From assembly GCA_963785245.1 (NCBI GenBank), contig CAWAUO010000011.1:186001-250000 (forward strand): 64,000 bases of DNA, read 5' to 3'. This DNA comes from JAHEEL01 sp963785245. GTDB lineage: Bacteria; Actinomycetota; Acidimicrobiia; Spongiisociales; UBA5794. This document shows positions 60,993 to 64,000 of the stretch, piece by piece. The position numbers and the translations under genes are program-made. Below the pieces are notes generated by a model. That model made no database searches and was not told the origin of the DNA. It was given only the letters and a program-made list of their open reading frames with translations. Each line of letters opens with the position of its first letter. Position 1 is the first letter of the stretch.

Positions 60993-62048
60993 CTACTTGA
61001 GATAGTCGAGAGATCGAACGATGAACGCCGCCATCGTCTCTCGAGTGACGGGCTCGCTCGGACAGAACCGGTTGTCATTCGGCGAACCGCATCCCTTGGT
61101 GATTCCCGCGGCTGCGAGTCGCTCAATGTCCGTCTCGAATAGCGAGTCGTCGTCATCAGCAAAGTTCGCATACCCCACGTTCCTGAGCCCCAGAGCGCGC
61201 ACGAGGAATGCGGCCATCGACTCACGGGTCACAGCACGGTCGGGACAGAACCTGTTGTTCGCGGGCGGATTGCAGCCACGCGTGATTCCAGCGGCAGCGA
61301 GCTTCTCGATATCCTCCTCGAACACCGAGCCGTTGTCATCGACGAAGTCGACCGATCCGCGGTCGGTCAAATCGAGGGCACGTACCAGGAAGGCAGCCAT
61401 CTGGCCTCTTGTGACGTAGCGCTTGGGACAGAATTCGTCGCTCGTAGGCGGATTACACCCAGCGGTCACGCCAAGGGATGCGAGCTGCTCTATTTCGGCT
61501 TCGAATGCCGACCCGTCATCATCACAGAACCTTCCGCGACAGGAGGGCTCATAGGACGAGGACGCGAAGAACACCTCGGTCACCCACCATCCCGAGCCAT
61601 CCACAAAGGTTCCCAGGGCGGCGAACCGTTGGCTGGTGTTGAGAATGTTCGCCCGATGGCCCGGAGAATCCATGAGCATCGCATGAACCGGGGAGCAGTC
61701 CGGGATGTTCGGGTTCGACGTCCATGCAATGTTCTCCGCCCACGTGTGGGTGCCGGCAGGCAGGATCGGCGAACGTTCGGCGCTCGTCATGTGCCGGAAT
61801 TCGTTGTATCGCATCCACTCGGACCACTCACGAACCGATTCGACTCGATCGGACGCCATTCGCAAAGGAACGGCACCGACGGCGGCACGGTCCTCGTTGA
61901 TCTTCTCGAGGAGACATGCCTCGAACTCGTCGGGTGAGATGGCGGCGTTTGCCGTGGCGCCCGGAAGGGCAACCAGCAGTCCAGCCAGCAACGTCCCGAC
62001 CACAAACAGCAGCCAGGAGCGTGGAATAGTTGTCGTTTGCAGCGCCAT
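60993..62048 (-). CDS. Secreted CAP (SCP/PR1) domain protein with three SLH-type repeats
   Basis: A 351-residue protein. A signal peptide (LLFVVGTLLAGLLVALPGATANA) precedes a CAP domain (about 36-160: CLLEKINEDRAAVGAVPLRM, HTWAENIAWTS, MLMDSPGHRANILN). Three repeats of about 60 residues follow, each with F..DD(N)GS.FE..IE.LA..GIT.GC.PP..N.FCP...VTR..MAAF.VR. They resemble S-layer homology repeats common in Acidimicrobiia and probably bind cell-wall polymer. Conserved Cys pairs per repeat suggest disulfides. ATG at 62048 has AGAGGGG upstream. Bases 62049-62257 show nothing else. Confidence 0.9.
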   Translation of the reverse strand: MALQTTTIPRSWLLFVVGTLLAGLLVALPGATANAAISPDEFEACLLEKINEDRAAVGAVPLRMASDRVESVREWSEWMRYNEFRHMTSAERSPILPAGTHTWAENIAWTSNPNIPDCSPVHAMLMDSPGHRANILNTSQRFAALGTFVDGSGWWVTEVFFASSSYEPSCRGRFCDDDGSAFEAEIEQLASLGVTAGCNPPTSDEFCPKRYVTRGQMAAFLVRALDLTDRGSVDFVDDNGSVFEEDIEKLAAAGITRGCNPPANNRFCPDRAVTRESMAAFLVRALGLRNVGYANFADDDDSLFETDIERLAAAGITKGCGSPNDNRFCPSEPVTRETMAAFIVRSLDYLK

Positions 62049-62257
62049 ACGACCCCTCTGTGACCACCCGAGGTATACCAATGTATCGGCCACACCGACA
62101 CCGGGCTTGAGGTCCTCTTGAGCTGGCGTCCACGGCGGGCATGAAGCTTGTTGCAGACGCGATAGGCTTCGCTCGCAACACCGGGGAGCCCATGCGCCGC
62201 CTCAACTGAGGACCATCCACCTCCGGGTCAGTGACCCGCCCACGCAAGGGAGTTGCC

Positions 62258-63760
62258 ATGTCCGCCATCCACGTTTCTCACGTCTCGTTCTCCTATTCAT
62301 CTGCCGCCCGCCTTGTCGAAGACGCCTCGTTCAGCCTCGGCCCTGGATGGACCGGTCTCGTCGGGGCGAATGGCTCTGGAAAGACCACCCTCCTCGAACT
62401 TCTCGCTGGCACTCACCCGCCGGACCGTGGTGCGGTCTCCTTCGTCCCACGGCGCGCAAAGTCGGTGCTGTGCCAGCAGCGTGTGGACGACCGCACCTCC
62501 GAGATCGACTCTCTGGGGTCGTCGTGGGGTCGCGACGCCGTTCGTCTCAGAGCTCGCCTGCGGCTCGAACCGGCCCATCTCGATCGATGGTCAACGCTGT
62601 CACCGGGGGAGCGGAAGCGCTGGCAGATCGCAGCTGCACTCTCCCACAGCCCGGACGTGCTCCTCCTCGACGAACCTTCAAACCATCTCGACACCGCCGC
62701 TCGTTCGCTCCTGATCGACGTCTTGTCCGACTTCGATGGAGCCGGCATCATCGTGTCCCACGACCGGCAGATCCTTCACTCGCTCACGAAGCGGACGCTC
62801 AGAATCCACCGAGGCACGGTCGAACTGTGGAACGGCTCATACGAGACGGCCAAAGACGGCTGGGAGGCCCAATCGAATCTCGTCGCCAGGGAACGCGCCC
62901 GATTGAAACGGGAGTTCAAGAAGACCGCGCGCCGGCTTGCTGACCAGCGTCGCGTCGCCCAGGAGAAGGATGCGAAACGCTTGCGGGAGCGGCGCAATGC
63001 CGGCCTGCGGGACCCCGACACGCGAGGAACTGTCGCCACAGGGCGACACGCATCGGGTCAACGGGCAGGAGCCCGCGAGCGGGAAGTCACCCGATCCCAT
63101 CTCGAATCGGTGTCGGAGCAACTCGACGCAACCACCGTCGAACGGAACCATGGCGGAGCGATCGGGATCGCCGGTTCGGTTGCTCCGAAGGAGTTCCTCC
63201 TTCGCCACGATGGTCCGGTGACGATTCCGAACGGCACCGAACTCTTCACCGCCGACGTGGTCGTGCGTCGAGACGACCGGATCCGCATTGCCGGCGAGAA
63301 CGGTGCAGGCAAGACCACCTTGTTGAACGCCCTTCTCCGTTCAGCCGTCATCCCTGCACAGCGGATGCTCGTCCTCCACCAGGAAACGACGAGGGACGAG
63401 TCGGTCGAGTGGCTCCAGGCTGTGCGGACGCTGCCGTCCGAAGACCGCGGCCGGGTACTCTCGCTGGTCTCGCTCCTCGGATCGGATCCGGCAGCCCTCC
63501 TGGCGTCCGACCTGCCATCGCCGGGAGAGGCCAGGAAACTCGCGCTCGCTCTCGGGATGGGAACGGCCACATGGCTGATGGTCCTCGACGAACCGACGAA
63601 CCACCTCGACCTCCCCTCCATCGAACGCCTCGAGTCGGCACTGCTGAGCTACCCGGCGGCCATCGTGGTTGTCACGCACGACGAGGATCTGGCAGCAGCC
63701 GTGACCACGGCCATCTGGACCATCGAACCGCAGACGGGATTGACACAAGCGACTAGTTGA
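62258..63760 (+). CDS. ABC-F family ATPase
   Basis: A 500-residue soluble protein with two ABC domains and no TM. Walker A motifs are GANGSGKTT and GENGAGKTT. Walker B motifs are LLLDEPSNHLD and MVLDEPTNHLD. Signatures are LSPGERKRWQI and LPSPGEARKLAL, both with SPGE instead of SGGE. The linker (about 195-290) is Arg/Lys-rich, as expected for contact with the ribosomal E/P site. ABC-F proteins act in translation rescue, antibiotic protection or ribosome assembly; the role here is unknown. AAGGGAG precedes the ATG. Confidence 0.9.
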   Translation: MSAIHVSHVSFSYSSAARLVEDASFSLGPGWTGLVGANGSGKTTLLELLAGTHPPDRGAVSFVPRRAKSVLCQQRVDDRTSEIDSLGSSWGRDAVRLRARLRLEPAHLDRWSTLSPGERKRWQIAAALSHSPDVLLLDEPSNHLDTAARSLLIDVLSDFDGAGIIVSHDRQILHSLTKRTLRIHRGTVELWNGSYETAKDGWEAQSNLVARERARLKREFKKTARRLADQRRVAQEKDAKRLRERRNAGLRDPDTRGTVATGRHASGQRAGAREREVTRSHLESVSEQLDATTVERNHGGAIGIAGSVAPKEFLLRHDGPVTIPNGTELFTADVVVRRDDRIRIAGENGAGKTTLLNALLRSAVIPAQRMLVLHQETTRDESVEWLQAVRTLPSEDRGRVLSLVSLLGSDPAALLASDLPSPGEARKLALALGMGTATWLMVLDEPTNHLDLPSIERLESALLSYPAAIVVVTHDEDLAAAVTTAIWTIEPQTGLTQATS

Positions 63761-63762
63761 CA

Positions 63763-63768
63763 TACGGT
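63763..63768 (+). promoter_or_regulatory. -10 box of the right-edge gene
   Basis: TACGGT, 6 bases before the ATG at 63775. A TTGACA at 63757-63762 is too close to serve as its -35. Confidence 0.35.
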
Positions 63769-63774
63769 TGCACT

Positions 63775-64000
63775 ATGGCGATACCGATCACCGAACTCAG
63801 CCCCTCAGAAGCCGCCGAATCGCTCGCCGCACGCGGCGGGTCGGAGTGGACACGGCAACTCGTCGACGAACTCGATCGGACGATCCGTACGGATCCACTC
63901 GACCGTTTCGTGACACTGTGGGCTCTGTCGAACGCGGCGGCCGCCCGGGTATTCGGCGTGTCACGACAGGCTTTCACGAAGTGGCGGAAGGCCGGCCCAC
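63775..64000 (+). CDS. Helix-turn-helix protein, partial at right edge
   Basis: The first 75 codons run to the end of the window. They include LDRFVTLWALSNAAAARVFGVSRQAFTKWRKAGP. AARVFGVSRQAFTKWRKAG is a clear helix-turn-helix of the Cro/transposase/antitoxin type. No further domain is visible, so its class cannot be settled. Confidence 0.7.
   Translation, partial: MAIPITELSPSEAAESLAARGGSEWTRQLVDELDRTIRTDPLDRFVTLWALSNAAAARVFGVSRQAFTKWRKAGP

Overview
The window looks like a chromosomal segment of a high-GC actinobacterium, most likely class Acidimicrobiia. This placement is inferred from gene content. The supporting genes are a mycothiol-type maleylpyruvate isomerase fold, two split-barrel F420/flavin-type oxidoreductases, a PadR-ino1 pair, a PAC2 protein, the tiny actinobacterial ribosomal protein bS22, lipoproteins with long Thr-rich linkers, and a secreted CAP protein with SLH-type repeats. 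Coding density is very high. Many genes overlap by 1-8 bases, and about twenty have a TANNNT box only 6-10 bases before the start codon, as expected for leaderless transcripts. There is no phage, integrase, IS transposase, CRISPR array or rRNA operon.

Layout. 1-3.1 kb: edge of a DUF3524 glycosyltransferase (queuosine-tRNA mannosyltransferase family), a PadR regulator divergent from an MDMPI-fold protein, and recR-ybaB. 3.2-7.1 kb: lipoprotein hydrolase, dnaX, a 5'-nucleotidase-like HAD protein. 7.1-12.5 kb: a phosphonate-type ABC importer (phnD-phnC-phnE) whose permease carries a large exported insert, then a dGTPase. 12.5-21.1 kb: small membrane proteins, an M23 peptidase, an ABC-2 exporter whose first permease is frameshifted, a copper module (copZ plus a frameshifted copA) and a metallo-beta-lactamase/rhodanese protein. 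21.1-26.1 kb: a complete six-gene group-3b-like NiFe hydrogenase operon that includes a stand-alone cyclic-nucleotide-binding protein and its maturation protease. 26.1-32.4 kb: PAC2 protein, a palindromic MITE-like repeat, bS22, thrB, a cation efflux protein, dinB, and tRNA-Gly(CCC).

32.4-46.2 kb: HAD phosphatase, dcd, metH, a tandem NTF2-like protein, a three-gene FtsX/MacB-type ABC exporter (one ATPase ends in an AbrB-like domain), an orphan oligopeptide-type ATPase and an EamA transporter. 46.2-50.5 kb: MFS transporter, beta-carbonic anhydrase and small enzymes. 50.5-54.1 kb: the rpsF-ssb-rpsR-rplI run followed by dnaB, separated by a terminator and a second, inverted copy of the MITE-like repeat. 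54.3-64 kb: DUF192 lipoprotein, panB, a UvrD/HRDC helicase, PadR-ino1 under a 36-bp palindromic operator, the CAP/SLH protein, an ABC-F ATPase and the start of an HTH protein.

How the genes work together. Most of the window is housekeeping: replication, repair, translation, methionine, pantothenate, nucleotide and inositol metabolism. The accessory parts worth attention are the hydrogenase operon with its CNB protein and CCTAGG operator-like region, the unusual phosphonate permease, the two-copy palindromic repeat, the AbrB-tailed exporter ATPase, and a shared GTGTGACAGGA motif beside dinB, dnaB and ssb. No single wholly new system is obvious. All domain assignments come from reading the sequence and recalling families; nothing was searched.
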